From Lachnospiraceae bacterium UBA1766 (GTDB taxonomy: Bacteria; Bacillota; Clostridia; Lachnospirales; Lachnospiraceae), in assembly GCA_002314715.1 (NCBI GenBank), contig DCGY01000062.1:988-64605 (forward strand): 63,618 nt of DNA. The letters run 5' to 3'. The position numbers and the translations under genes are program-made. This document shows, piece after piece, positions 1 through 8,528 of this stretch. The stretch's first letter is position 1. Each line of letters starts with the position of its first letter. The notes under the pieces are model-generated. The model did not search any database. It was given only the letters and a program-made list of their open reading frames with translations, and was not told the origin of the DNA.

Positions 1-360
1 AGCGGAGACAATAGCTGTATCGAAGAAATTTGGCAGGTCTTCCCCGGCTTTACCCAGTACGAGGTACGTTCCGCTCTGGCCAAGTGCGGACTGACTACCA
101 AGCATATCGAAAGCAAGGTGAAGGTATTAAGCGGTGGTGAGCAGGCCAAGGTTCGTCTCTGTAAGCTCTTGAATCGTCAGACCAATCTGCTTTTGTTGGA
201 CGAGCCCACAAACCATTTGGATGTGGACGCCAAAGAGGAATTGAAACGAGCATTAAAGGAATACAAGGGAAGCATCCTGATGGTATGCCATGAGCCGGAA
301 TTCTATGATGGGCTGGCTACCGAAGTTTGGGATTGCACCAAGTGGACAACCAAGTTATAG
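1..360 (+). CDS. ABC-F family ATPase, C-terminal end (partial)
   Basis: The frame is open from the first base of the window, so only the last 119 residues of a larger protein are present. The visible part holds the ABC signature LSGGEQAKVRL, a Walker B followed by the ABC-F hallmark LLLLDEPTNHLD, and a switch His in MVCHEPEF. ABC-F proteins are soluble twin-ATPase translation factors (ribosome rescue or antibiotic target protection) and carry no membrane domain. The C-terminus stops soon after the second ATPase domain, so no long C-terminal extension is present. Which ABC-F subgroup it belongs to cannot be read from this fragment. It is the only gene here reading rightwards together with the small gene that follows. 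Confidence 0.9.
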   Translation, partial: SGDNSCIEEIWQVFPGFTQYEVRSALAKCGLTTKHIESKVKVLSGGEQAKVRLCKLLNRQTNLLLLDEPTNHLDVDAKEELKRALKEYKGSILMVCHEPEFYDGLATEVWDCTKWTTKL

Positions 361-396
361 TTGTGATAAAATAAAAGAAAAAATCGGAGGTACCCC

Positions 397-618
397 ATGG
401 ATATTAAGGCAAAAATTGATGAAATCGTAAAGAAAATTCAGAATGATCCCAAGCTGTTGGAGAAGTTTGAAAAAAATCCTGTCAGCGTTGTAGAGGATTT
501 GCTCGGCATTGATCTCCCCGACGACGAAGTAAACAAGATTGTTGACGCGGTAAAGGCCAAAATCAATATCAATGATATTGCAGGCAAGCTTGGCGGACTT
601 TTCGGAATGAAGAAATAA
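397..618 (+). CDS. Small conserved-type 73-aa protein, function unknown
   Basis: A 73-aa acidic/basic helical protein with a good ribosome binding site (GGAGG about 6 bases before ATG) and its own terminator just downstream, so it is very likely expressed. The sequence is a run of predicted helices (KIDEIVKKIQNDPKLLEKFEKNP, then VVEDLLGIDLPDDEVNKIVDAV) ending in a Gly-rich, basic tail (KLGGLFGMKK). The helical N-half with NDPKLLEKFEKNP resembles Nif11-like/NHLP leader peptides loosely, and the GG near the end looks like a leader cleavage motif. However, only five residues follow the GG and no modification enzyme lies nearby, so a peptide precursor role is not supported. No function is assigned. 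Confidence 0.8.
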   Translation: MDIKAKIDEIVKKIQNDPKLLEKFEKNPVSVVEDLLGIDLPDDEVNKIVDAVKAKININDIAGKLGGLFGMKK

Positions 619-630
619 TCGGACACAGAA

Positions 631-667
631 AATCCCCGAAGATAAACTCTTCGGGGATTTTTTTATC
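631..667 (+). terminator. Rho-independent terminator (bidirectional)
   Basis: A 12-bp stem (AATCCCCGAAGA / TCTTCGGGGATT) with a 5-base loop is followed by a T run on the + strand. It ends the small 73-aa gene and, read on the other strand, lies just beyond the stop of the converging TtcA-like gene. Confidence 0.9.
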
Positions 668-676
668 CCTGCACAT

Positions 677-1822
677 TTAGTACTCATCCAGGAAATGGTG
701 TCTCTGTCCATCCTTTTTATAAGCAATTACCGTGCTCAGGTTAACATTTTCTGCACTTTTGAAAATATTGTATTCCACGAATGGATTGTTTTTCTTAAGC
801 TCCGCTATCAGCTTCTTGGTCTCCAGTCGTTTGGAGGAAGTGGTTCCATCCTCATGGCAGGTACTGCAGGTTTCGGTAAAATGACATGCACACTGCAGGA
901 AATGCAGTTCGTTATAATCTCTCCACTTACAAATATCTTCTTCCCGCACCAGATACATGGGGCGAATCAGTTCCATTCCTTCAAAATTGGTACTATGGAG
1001 TTTCGGCATCATAGTCTGCATCTGTCCACCGTGCAGCATTCCCATCAAAATGGTCTCAATCACATCGTCAAAATGATGTCCCAAGGCGATTTTATTACAG
1101 CCCAATTCTTTGGCGTGACTGTACAAATAACCTCTTCTCATTCTGGCGCACAGGTAGCAGGGACTTTTCTCAATGGTATCCACCGCATCGAAAATGTCAC
1201 TTTCAAAAATCATAATGGGAATTCCCAACTGCTTTGCATTGCTCTCAATTAACGCCCGGTTGGCTGCATTGTATCCGGGGTCCATTACCAGGAAGGTCAG
1301 ATCAAACTCGACCTGACGGTGCCTTTTGATCTCCTGGAATAATTTCGCCATCAGCATGGAATCCTTTCCACCGGAAATACATACTGCAATATGATCTCCG
1401 GGCTGAATCATCTGATAGGTTTTGCAGGCCTTGGCAAAGGGGGAAAACAACTGCTTATGAAACTTCTTACGAATGCTCTCTTCCGCCCGCTCTTTCTTTT
1501 CGGTACTGTCTTCTTCCTTGGCGATACAATCCATTAAGTAGGCATTGAAACCGCCAACCAGACTATAGCTTTCCCTTCCGAGGGCTTCGACTGTTTGTGC
1601 GATTTCTGCAGATTTCTGACCGCGCTGGCAATAAAATACCAATGCCTTGGCCGGATCCAACAAAGCAAGGGACTCCTTGGCATCTTCTTCCAGTCTTTCT
1701 GCCGAAATCCATACCGCATCCGGCATAGTTCCGTACAAAATACTGCCCTCGTCTCGAATATCAATTAAAATATATTCTTCTTTTTCCTTTGCATACAATT
1801 GGGAAAGGGTAATTTCTTTCAT
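677..1822 (-). CDS. Rhodanese domain fused to TtcA-like PP-loop ATPase
   Basis: Two domains are fused. The N-terminal ~100 residues are a rhodanese domain with the LIDIRDEGS start and an active-site loop FYCQRGQKSAEIA whose Cys would carry a persulfide. The rest is a PP-loop adenylating domain with ISGGKDSM and CxxC pairs (CYLC, CSTC) like TtcA, which makes 2-thiocytidine in tRNA using a 4Fe-4S cluster. A fusion makes sense because rhodanese could hand sulfur to the thiolase domain. Start choice: the ATG at 1822 has GGAG seven bases upstream and matches the usual rhodanese N-terminus. A GTG at 1867, preceded by a strong AAGGAG six bases away that overlaps the previous stop codon, would add 15 residues and cannot be excluded. 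Last gene of the long minus-strand run. Confidence 0.88.
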   Translation of the reverse strand: MKEITLSQLYAKEKEEYILIDIRDEGSILYGTMPDAVWISAERLEEDAKESLALLDPAKALVFYCQRGQKSAEIAQTVEALGRESYSLVGGFNAYLMDCIAKEEDSTEKKERAEESIRKKFHKQLFSPFAKACKTYQMIQPGDHIAVCISGGKDSMLMAKLFQEIKRHRQVEFDLTFLVMDPGYNAANRALIESNAKQLGIPIMIFESDIFDAVDTIEKSPCYLCARMRRGYLYSHAKELGCNKIALGHHFDDVIETILMGMLHGGQMQTMMPKLHSTNFEGMELIRPMYLVREEDICKWRDYNELHFLQCACHFTETCSTCHEDGTTSSKRLETKKLIAELKKNNPFVEYNIFKSAENVNLSTVIAYKKDGQRHHFLDEY

Positions 1823-1877
1823 GGGTTTACTCCGTATGTCGCTCAAAAAAAGTACCTTTTCAGGCACTTTTTTCTCC

Positions 1878-2234
1878 TTAAAATAATTTCTGAATCTGCT
1901 TCATTTCTGTCAGTACTTCTTTTACCGTAATGGAGGTAAGCTTTGGAAAGTCCTCCTTATACTGTTTCTTCAGGGCTTCCTGGTCCTGTTTCATTTCTTC
2001 CCACTCTTCCTTGGTAAACTCTTCTTCCAGATACATTTCCTCCAGGGGAGTGTTCAGTTCCTCATCCATGGTATACGCATCATGATACCAGTCTACGATG
2101 GGGCAGTAATTATCATAAATCGGCTTGTCTGCGCGAAGAATCTGAACAGAGTCCTTCTGGGTCAGAATCCCTTCTGAAACTTCGTCGCTTATTTCCTCGA
2201 TAAATGCTTTGTAATTCGTCTCTGTTGTTTTCAT
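1878..2234 (-). CDS. Hypothetical acidic protein, 118 aa
   Basis: A Glu/Lys-rich soluble protein with no signal peptide or membrane segment and no motif I recognise. The centre contains a Tyr/Trp/Asp-rich patch (IYDNYCPIVDWYHDAYTMDEEL) followed by a long charged helix and a C-terminal LTEMKQIQKLF. The start at 2234 was chosen because it has an AAAGG-type ribosome binding site; the in-frame longer form reads back to the stop of the MFS gene without one. It sits 42 bases after the MFS transporter and 10 bases before the alternative start of the TtcA-like gene, so it is probably co-transcribed with both. Confidence 0.75.
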   Translation of the reverse strand: MKTTETNYKAFIEEISDEVSEGILTQKDSVQILRADKPIYDNYCPIVDWYHDAYTMDEELNTPLEEMYLEEEFTKEEWEEMKQDQEALKKQYKEDFPKLTSITVKEVLTEMKQIQKLF

Positions 2235-2276
2235 AAATCCCTTTCCTTTCCGGGTAGCTCCCGTTTGGAGAAACAA

Positions 2277-3512
2277 CTATGCTTCTTTTCGCGCCGCCAT
2301 TCTAAATACAATCAAACCGAGAATAAACATTACGGAAATGACGCTGATACCCTTATTGATACTGTTGGTCAGCTGTGATACCAGACCCACCAGGGTGGTT
2401 CCCAAAAAGGCTGCGCCCTTACCGCAAATATCATACAATCCGAAAAATTCTCCCGACTGATCCGGCGGAATGATTTTGGCAAAATAGGATCTGGATAATG
2501 CCTGAATACCGCCCTGGAACATTCCGACCAATACAGCCAGTGTCCAGAATTCCACCTGATTGGTCAAGAAAATCGCAAAGATGGCAATTCCCAAATATGC
2601 GGTAATACAAACGGTAATCAGTTTCTCTGTGGCGAAACGATTTGCCAGTCTGCCAAAAATAATCGCACAGGGGAATGCAACAACCTGTGTCACCAACAAT
2701 GCCAGCAACAATCCGGAACTGTTCAAACCAAGGGCTTCTCCGTAGGCAATCGCCATATCGATAATGGTATACACACCGTCAATATAAAAGAAAAAGGCTA
2801 CCAAAAACAGGAAAGTTTTCTTTTCCTTTCCAATATTTCGAAAGGTTTTTCCCAAACGTTTGAAGGAATCGGCAATGGCATGCTGCGTACGCTCCACGTA
2901 ATATTTCTGCTGATAACTCTTAAGAAGCGGAATGGTCATTCCCACCCACCAGACTGCGGTAATCAGAAAAGACAAAAACATTGCCACATCCATGGAGACA
3001 CCGATTTTATCTCCACCAAGTACCAATACCAAACAAAGAACAAAAGGCACACAGCTTCCGATGTAGCCCCATGCATATCCTGCGGAAGACACCTGGTCGG
3101 CACGCTCATCGGTGGTAATATCCGGCAACATGGCATCATAGAAAATCAAGGAACTGGAATAACCGATTTTCGCAATGATAAATAATATCAGGAAAATCAA
3201 CCAATGCTTGGAAAGTCCCAGGCTAATACATCCGATTGCACCAACTGCCAATGAGACAGCGAAAATGGGCTTTTTAAATCCTTTGGTGTCGGCCAGGGTT
3301 CCAAAGATTGGTCCGATAAATGCAACCAATAAGGTAACAATGGATGCCGCATATCCCCAATAGGCCAAATACTGGGTAGCCGATAATCCTTCCTTTGAGG
3401 CAATGGAGTTAAAATAAATCGGCATGATGGTGGTAATGAGCAGGGTAAATGCAGAATTACCCACATCATAAAGAACCCAGCGTTTTTCGTCCTTCGTCAT
3501 TTTAAAATTCAA
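2277..3512 (-). CDS. MFS transporter, UMF1 (Atg22-like) family
   Basis: A 411-aa protein with about 12 hydrophobic segments. The N-terminus KRWVLYDVGNSAFTLLITTIMPIYF and the later EFFGLYDICGKGAAFLGT are typical of the UMF1/Atg22-like branch of the major facilitator superfamily, whose bacterial substrates are mostly unknown. The start is a TTG, with AAGGAGG eight bases upstream overlapping the end of the preceding gene; the next ATG (MTKDEKRW) would put that site about 20 bases away, too far. The TTG also makes the gene start right after the stop of the phospholipase-like gene, consistent with translational coupling. Confidence 0.88.
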   Translation of the reverse strand: MNFKMTKDEKRWVLYDVGNSAFTLLITTIMPIYFNSIASKEGLSATQYLAYWGYAASIVTLLVAFIGPIFGTLADTKGFKKPIFAVSLAVGAIGCISLGLSKHWLIFLILFIIAKIGYSSSLIFYDAMLPDITTDERADQVSSAGYAWGYIGSCVPFVLCLVLVLGGDKIGVSMDVAMFLSFLITAVWWVGMTIPLLKSYQQKYYVERTQHAIADSFKRLGKTFRNIGKEKKTFLFLVAFFFYIDGVYTIIDMAIAYGEALGLNSSGLLLALLVTQVVAFPCAIIFGRLANRFATEKLITVCITAYLGIAIFAIFLTNQVEFWTLAVLVGMFQGGIQALSRSYFAKIIPPDQSGEFFGLYDICGKGAAFLGTTLVGLVSQLTNSINKGISVISVMFILGLIVFRMAARKEA

Positions 3513-4328
3513 TTAGTTGTCCTCCTTATGCAAAATCGAACAAAAATCATAATCAAATACAGAATCCAATTCTCCTTCTCCACGGGCTACCCCTAAGAAG
3601 GAATCAATCATCGTTGTCGCCAGCTTCACCGCATCCTCAAAAAGCTCCGTCAAATGCTCCGTACATGGAGCACACTTTTGATTTTTTCGATAATTGATAA
3701 TCAGTCCGTGCATGCTGTCATAATGTCCGGTCTTTCGAAGTCCCCAATAGAGAATCTCCCTCTTAATCTTCGAAGGACAAACCAGCAAATCCAGATAGGT
3801 CACCATGCTCTTCTGTGCGGTATATACCTGCTTGGTGGTAATGGGGCCGAAAAAGCTCTGAATCACATTGGCTCCGGCCATGGAGGGATGTAAGTGACCG
3901 GTCAGTTTCTGACAGACCGGAGAATATCCGTCCCGAATCAACAGCTCACGGTCAAGCTCTGCTTCAATCTCCGCATGGGAAATACCGGTTTTTTGAATCA
4001 TCTCTTCAATGTATCCATGACAGGTCACATCCAATGCAAAGTGGCACAAAAATCCGTAAACATAAGACAAATAGGCTTCCTCTTCGCCGTATTTTTCTAC
4101 GACCTTGGCCGCTTTCTCAAAAAAGAAGCGTCCGGGGCGGTCATGCAAATCGGATCCGTAACCGTTTACCGGGTTATGTGACAGCGCATTATAATAAAAT
4201 AACAAATCCGGACCGTGTACGCCAAAATTAAATAAATCCGGGTACTTTTGAATCGCCCTTGCGGCGTCTTCATTGATTTGTTTTCGTACCTTTCTTCCCA
4301 AACGATAATGTGCATAGGTTGTAGGCAT
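3513..4328 (-). CDS. Zinc-dependent phospholipase C-like protein
   Basis: A 271-aa soluble protein with the His/Asp layout of the zinc-dependent phospholipase C family (PF00882-type): MPTTYAHYRLG at the N-terminus, FGVHGPDLLFYY, the short HDR, and FLCHFALDVTCHGYIE, followed by HAEIEAELDRELL. These His and Asp residues would bind metal ions. There is no signal peptide, so the protein is cytoplasmic, unlike secreted clostridial toxins of the family; related intracellular proteins of Firmicutes have no known substrate. It is followed without a gap by the MFS transporter and preceded 21 bases away by TatD. Confidence 0.8.
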   Translation of the reverse strand: MPTTYAHYRLGRKVRKQINEDAARAIQKYPDLFNFGVHGPDLLFYYNALSHNPVNGYGSDLHDRPGRFFFEKAAKVVEKYGEEEAYLSYVYGFLCHFALDVTCHGYIEEMIQKTGISHAEIEAELDRELLIRDGYSPVCQKLTGHLHPSMAGANVIQSFFGPITTKQVYTAQKSMVTYLDLLVCPSKIKREILYWGLRKTGHYDSMHGLIINYRKNQKCAPCTEHLTELFEDAVKLATTMIDSFLGVARGEGELDSVFDYDFCSILHKEDN

Positions 4329-4349
4329 TTTTTCTAACCCCCAAATTTT

Positions 4350-5126
4350 CTATTTCATCCGATATAATCGGCAGGCATTCTCCCAGGTAATTCTTCGTAC
4401 CTCTTCTTCGGAAATTCCTTTGATTTCAGCCATCCTGGTCACCACATAAGGAATATTCAAAGAGCTGTTTCGCTTTCCCCGATTGGGTTCCGGGGCAAGG
4501 TAGGGACAATCCGTTTCCAAAACAATTTTCTCCATGGGAATATACTCTACCGCTTCTACCAGCTTCTTGGCATTCTTAAAGGTAAGCACTCCTCCGATTC
4601 CGAAATAAAAGTCCATATCCAGATAATCTCTTGCAGACTCCTTGGTATAGGAATAGCAATGAACCACCCCACCGATTTCTCCCGCATTCTTGGCACGCAT
4701 CAAATCAATGGTATCCTTGGCCGCTTCTCTGGAATGGATAATCACCGGAAGTTTCATTTCTCCGGCCAAATCCAGCTGTCTTTCAAACCAAATCTTTTGA
4801 ATATCCTTTGACGGCTCCGGCCAATAATAATCAAACCCGATTTCCCCGATTGCAACACACTTTGGGTCCGCAGCAAGCGTTCTTACCAGGTTAAGCCCTT
4901 CTTCGTCCATTTCCCCTGTTTCACTGGGATGTACTCCGATGGCGCCATATACGTAATCATACTGATGCATCAAATCTGCCGTCTTCTTACAGGATGAAAG
5001 ACTGGCACCCACGTTCACAATTCGACCGATTCCATGCTCCTGCATGGACCCCAAAAGTTCTGCTCTGTCCTCGTCAAAAGCATCATCGTCGTAATGCGCA
5101 TGGGTATCAAATATCATACTATCCAT
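4350..5126 (-). CDS. tatD: TatD family metal-dependent deoxyribonuclease
   Basis: About 258 residues of a metallo-dependent hydrolase barrel. FDTHAHYDDDAF gives the first two metal ligands; the catalytic centre continues with IGEIGFDYYW, PVIIHSREA, GGVVHCYSY and LETDCPYLAP. TatD enzymes are Mg-dependent 3'-5' exonucleases that act on oxidatively damaged DNA. Start options are GTG 5138, ATG 5126 and ATG 5117; 5126 was chosen because a GTGAG element lies a few bases upstream. The 14 bases CTCACATTTCACAA (5134-5147, + strand) just before the start recur exactly before the exonuclease III gene at 31512. Confidence 0.9.
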   Translation of the reverse strand: MDSMIFDTHAHYDDDAFDEDRAELLGSMQEHGIGRIVNVGASLSSCKKTADLMHQYDYVYGAIGVHPSETGEMDEEGLNLVRTLAADPKCVAIGEIGFDYYWPEPSKDIQKIWFERQLDLAGEMKLPVIIHSREAAKDTIDLMRAKNAGEIGGVVHCYSYTKESARDYLDMDFYFGIGGVLTFKNAKKLVEAVEYIPMEKIVLETDCPYLAPEPNRGKRNSSLNIPYVVTRMAEIKGISEEEVRRITWENACRLYRMK

Positions 5127-5155
5127 TTTCGTTCTCACATTTCACAATAGGTTTC

Positions 5156-6094
5156 CTATGCCATGTTGCACAGACAATCTCGTATTTTTTCTTTTTCCAA
5201 ATTCTGACCGATTACAATCAAAATCTCCTGTCCCTGGGAAACCGTTTTTATCTCTCTTTGGAAAGAGGTGGCATTTACACTTCGATAGTTTCCGTCTTGA
5301 AGCGGCAAAAATCCCTTTACCCGGAAGACTTCTCCCAACTCTTTCTTTCCAAACAGGTTATCCAAAATCGTATCTATCTTGTCTGCGTCTATTTTCTCCT
5401 CCATAAAAAAGAGAGAATCAAACGCATCGGTATGTTGGAACCACAATTTTTCCAAACTACCCTTTCGCCAACCGGCTTCCTTTATTTTCTCAAAATCTTC
5501 GGAAAGAAGCAAGTTATTTTCATTCCAAATAAGTTCTTCTCCCAAAGAACAGTCCGCATGGAACTCTTCCAATATCTCCCGAAGTCGGTTTGTCACCGCA
5601 TCCCTGGTATCATGGGGCATATCCATTTTGCCAAAAAGGATAACACCTGCATTTAAAAGCTGTGTGGCCAAAAGATATCTGGCTTCCTTAGGCATCTCCA
5701 CAGAAACCACCGGCTCTACCACCGCAATAATGCTACCCGGTGTATACCACCTTTCGATGGTATCCTCCCGCAGTACATCAAAAAAACTCTCTACATCATA
5801 AATGCCGGAGGGCTCCACGATAATCCGTTCAAACCCTCTCATGGCCATGGAGATCAATTTCGCGCGAAATCTTCTCTTCCAGTCTTCCACCTTGGCCCCG
5901 CCTACGATTTGCTCCACATCACACAAATCCCCCTGCAGGTCCTGCAGCAAAAGCATATCCACGTTAATGGCGCCGAAATCATTCTCGATAATGCCCACAT
6001 GAATGCCTTGAGAAGTCAGATACTGTGCGTATTTCAAAATAAAGCTTGTCTTTCCGGTTCCCAAAAAACCGGTGACCAAATCCACTGAAATCAT
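5156..6094 (-). CDS. CobW/P47K-family G3E GTPase
   Basis: A 312-aa P-loop GTPase of the G3E group. The Walker A is VTGFLGTGKTSF, followed by GIIENDFGAINVDMLLL (switch region) and a Walker B in IIVEPSGIYDV; the C-terminal ~90 residues form a small CobW_C-like domain. These GTPases act as metal chaperones. The usual metal-binding CxCC motif after switch I is missing: the equivalent stretch reads LCDVEQIVGGAKVEDW with one Cys only, as in a clostridial subgroup whose metal partner is not known. The start lies one base from the stop of the GH51 gene, so the two are translationally close. Confidence 0.85.
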   Translation of the reverse strand: MISVDLVTGFLGTGKTSFILKYAQYLTSQGIHVGIIENDFGAINVDMLLLQDLQGDLCDVEQIVGGAKVEDWKRRFRAKLISMAMRGFERIIVEPSGIYDVESFFDVLREDTIERWYTPGSIIAVVEPVVSVEMPKEARYLLATQLLNAGVILFGKMDMPHDTRDAVTNRLREILEEFHADCSLGEELIWNENNLLLSEDFEKIKEAGWRKGSLEKLWFQHTDAFDSLFFMEEKIDADKIDTILDNLFGKKELGEVFRVKGFLPLQDGNYRSVNATSFQREIKTVSQGQEILIVIGQNLEKEKIRDCLCNMA

Positions 6095-6095
6095 T

Positions 6096-8045
6096 TTAAA
6101 ACTCCACTACCGCAAAGGAGAGCGCAGGCAATACGATGCCGTCCTCCAATTTTCCAAAGGTACCGTAAGGAGACACCGCCGTGGGATTTTCCAGCGAATT
6201 TACAGAGCACTTTTCTGCTCCGGTTAATACTGTTGCGGTGTATTCTCCGGTTTTGTTAAGCTCCAGCTTTGCTTCGCATTCGTTGGAATTCACTACCTTT
6301 AAAATCACCTTTCCGGTTCTTTCATTCAGGCTGATACCATAATAAATTCCCTGCTTTGCGGCTTCCTTTTCTTCTCCGTTTGTCTTCAGGGTAACGGTTC
6401 CCATATGATTTCCATACATCATCTGCACATAATAGCTGGGGGTACCGTAGCTGGAATCACCGTCAAACCAAATCATATCCGGAGCCCACTGTACATATCC
6501 AAGACGGGCAAACAAGGGCGCATAAGAGGCCAAAAGCACCACGTCCGCATTACGCTCCACACCGGTCAAAAATGCAGCTTCCGCCAAAGCGCCTTCCAAA
6601 ATATTCGCCTTGGTTCCGTCTGTAATTCCCTCGGGATGCGCTGCATACTCACCGGCAAATACCTTTACTTTTCGGTCATATTGATCATAAAAGGTTACCT
6701 GATCGTATAGCCATTGGGGACGTACATAATAATGCTCATCTACTGCATAGACAAAGCTTTCCTCGTCCTCGTGCCGGTGATAAAAATCCCAGGCCATGGT
6801 ATAGCGCTCGCTGGTTACGTCCGGTCCTGCAGAGCCAATCAGCTTCACCTCAGGATACTTGGCATGAATTTCCCGCTCAAAAATTTCATAGCGCTCAAAG
6901 AAATCACAAACTTCCGTCTGCCACTGCTCGTTACCGATACCCATCATGGTCAGTCCGAAGGGCTCCGGATGTCCCATCCGTGCTCTGATGCTTCCCCAGG
7001 TGGTATCCACATCCCCGTTGGCAAACTCTACCAAATCAATGGCATCCTGCACGCACTGCATAAACTCAGGGCTGTCGATTGCAACCAATTCATCGGACTG
7101 GAACTGGCAGGCAAATCCTACGTTCATAACCGGAAGGGGCTTCGCTCCAAGCTTTTCACACAAAAGAAAATATTCGTAATAACCCAATCCCAATGTCTGA
7201 TTGTAATGATTATATACACTTACAAAATGGTTTTCCGGGCAATTCATATGCACTGCCCAACGATTCCAGTTATGGTTTCTCTGCCATTCCGGCTTCAAAC
7301 TGTCTTTATAACGATAACGATTATCCAGGGTAGCTCCCTCTACGATACAGCCACCCGGAAACCGGATAAATCCCGGATGGATTGCCTCTAACTTTTCATA
7401 TAAATCCTTGCGGAACACGCCGCAAACTGCGTTCATCGGGAACATGGAAATATAATCGAACTCCACCACACCGGCCTCACTGAGTACCAGCGTAAAGCAA
7501 GCCTTCTTTACGCTCTCGGTAGCCGTAAATTCCAGCTCGTACTTCCGGAATTTGCTGGGTGTCTTATCGGTGCCCTTGGAAGCTTCCATGGTGGCCTCTC
7601 CGTATACGACTCCATTCTTTACAATTTTCACGGAAAAGCTTCCGTCAAAACGAGGAGTTCTGGCCCAGAAAAGAACGCGGTATTTTTCACCCTTTACCAA
7701 AGAAATACCATCGTAAGCTTTGTTGGCAATACCGGCACCTGCTGCCCCTACGCTGACACGCATATAATGAGGATTCTCCTCCGTATGGGGACTGCCGGTT
7801 ACCGGTTTCATGGAAACCTGGTCCTGGGAAGGATAAACGCTCCAGCCATATCCCCCGTCATATTCGGTGTAAAAGTCCTTGCCGTCTCCGGTAGCCTTTA
7901 CAAACTCAAAGGAACGGTTCTCCAGCATTTCCGCATAAAGACCGCCGTCTGCCGCATAGTTAATATCCTCAAAAAACAAACCAATCATTCCGTCCTGAAT
8001 TGCTACGCCGGTTTCATTTGAAACATTAATTTTCGTGGTAATCAT
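6096..8045 (-). CDS. Intracellular alpha-L-arabinofuranosidase, GH51
   Basis: A 649-aa cytoplasmic glycosidase. The N-terminal strand (GLFFEDINYAADGGLYAEML), a carbohydrate-binding-like insert at about residues 70-200 (FDGSFSVKIVKNG...), a TIM barrel with the acid/base Glu373 in GIGNEQWQ and the nucleophile Glu466 in VFAGEYAAH, and a C-terminal beta domain are the GH51 layout. GH51 enzymes remove arabinose side chains from arabinoxylan or arabinan oligosaccharides. No signal peptide is seen, so it would act on imported oligosaccharides together with the cytoplasmic GH10 upstream. The ATG at 8045 has AAAGGAG seven bases before it; an in-frame earlier start at 8084 does not. Confidence 0.93.
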   Translation of the reverse strand: MITTKINVSNETGVAIQDGMIGLFFEDINYAADGGLYAEMLENRSFEFVKATGDGKDFYTEYDGGYGWSVYPSQDQVSMKPVTGSPHTEENPHYMRVSVGAAGAGIANKAYDGISLVKGEKYRVLFWARTPRFDGSFSVKIVKNGVVYGEATMEASKGTDKTPSKFRKYELEFTATESVKKACFTLVLSEAGVVEFDYISMFPMNAVCGVFRKDLYEKLEAIHPGFIRFPGGCIVEGATLDNRYRYKDSLKPEWQRNHNWNRWAVHMNCPENHFVSVYNHYNQTLGLGYYEYFLLCEKLGAKPLPVMNVGFACQFQSDELVAIDSPEFMQCVQDAIDLVEFANGDVDTTWGSIRARMGHPEPFGLTMMGIGNEQWQTEVCDFFERYEIFEREIHAKYPEVKLIGSAGPDVTSERYTMAWDFYHRHEDEESFVYAVDEHYYVRPQWLYDQVTFYDQYDRKVKVFAGEYAAHPEGITDGTKANILEGALAEAAFLTGVERNADVVLLASYAPLFARLGYVQWAPDMIWFDGDSSYGTPSYYVQMMYGNHMGTVTLKTNGEEKEAAKQGIYYGISLNERTGKVILKVVNSNECEAKLELNKTGEYTATVLTGAEKCSVNSLENPTAVSPYGTFGKLEDGIVLPALSFAVVEF

Positions 8046-8071
8046 ACTCTTCTCCTTTGTGGTGTCTCTTT

Positions 8072-8407
8072 TTAAATTCCGCAAATCGAAAAAACATCCT
8101 GCTCCTCAAAGCATTCTTCCGCCCAGGGCTCCAGTTCCTCAAACACTTTGGCTATATCGCCGCCTCTCTCATAGGCATGCTCCAAAAGTTCTTCCCAATC
8201 CTCATAGGTAACTTCCGTCACTCCAAAATAATCAAACTGCTGTAGGTGCTCCTTGAAAAACCGGGACAACCCCAGTTCCCGAAACAAATCCTCCTCCATG
8301 CATAAAGAGTCCTCCAGCCAATGATGTGCGTGCACTCCCTTCTGGAATTCAAAGCAGTCCGTTGTATGCCTTTGTTTACGCTCTTCCTCTGTCCAAAAAT
8401 ACTGCAT
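8072..8407 (-). CDS. Hypothetical 111-aa acidic protein
   Basis: Small soluble acidic protein rich in Glu, Phe and His (GVHAHHWLEDSL, EEDLFRELGLSRFF, YEDWEELLEHAYERGG). No signal peptide, membrane helix or recognised motif. It has a strong AGGAGG ribosome binding site six bases before the ATG and lies 26 bases upstream of the GH51 gene, so it is expressed as part of the same run. Function not assigned. Confidence 0.72.
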   Translation of the reverse strand: MQYFWTEEERKQRHTTDCFEFQKGVHAHHWLEDSLCMEEDLFRELGLSRFFKEHLQQFDYFGVTEVTYEDWEELLEHAYERGGDIAKVFEELEPWAEECFEEQDVFSICGI

Positions 8408-8528
8408 AACCCCTCCTAAACGAGCCTTTTATAACGCGAAAATAGCACGACGGACTTGTCATGCTATTATCTTTCCAATCTGCTCAAAATCGGTAAAGCG
8501 GACAAACTCAACCCGCTTCGACGGATGC

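Noticed and set aside
397..618. RiPP (Nif11-type) precursor
   Set aside because: No modification enzyme, protease or exporter nearby, and only five residues follow the GG.
6714..7391. 225-aa open frame on + strand
   Set aside because: Complementary to the GH51 gene, whose catalytic motifs are clear; no independent coding signal.
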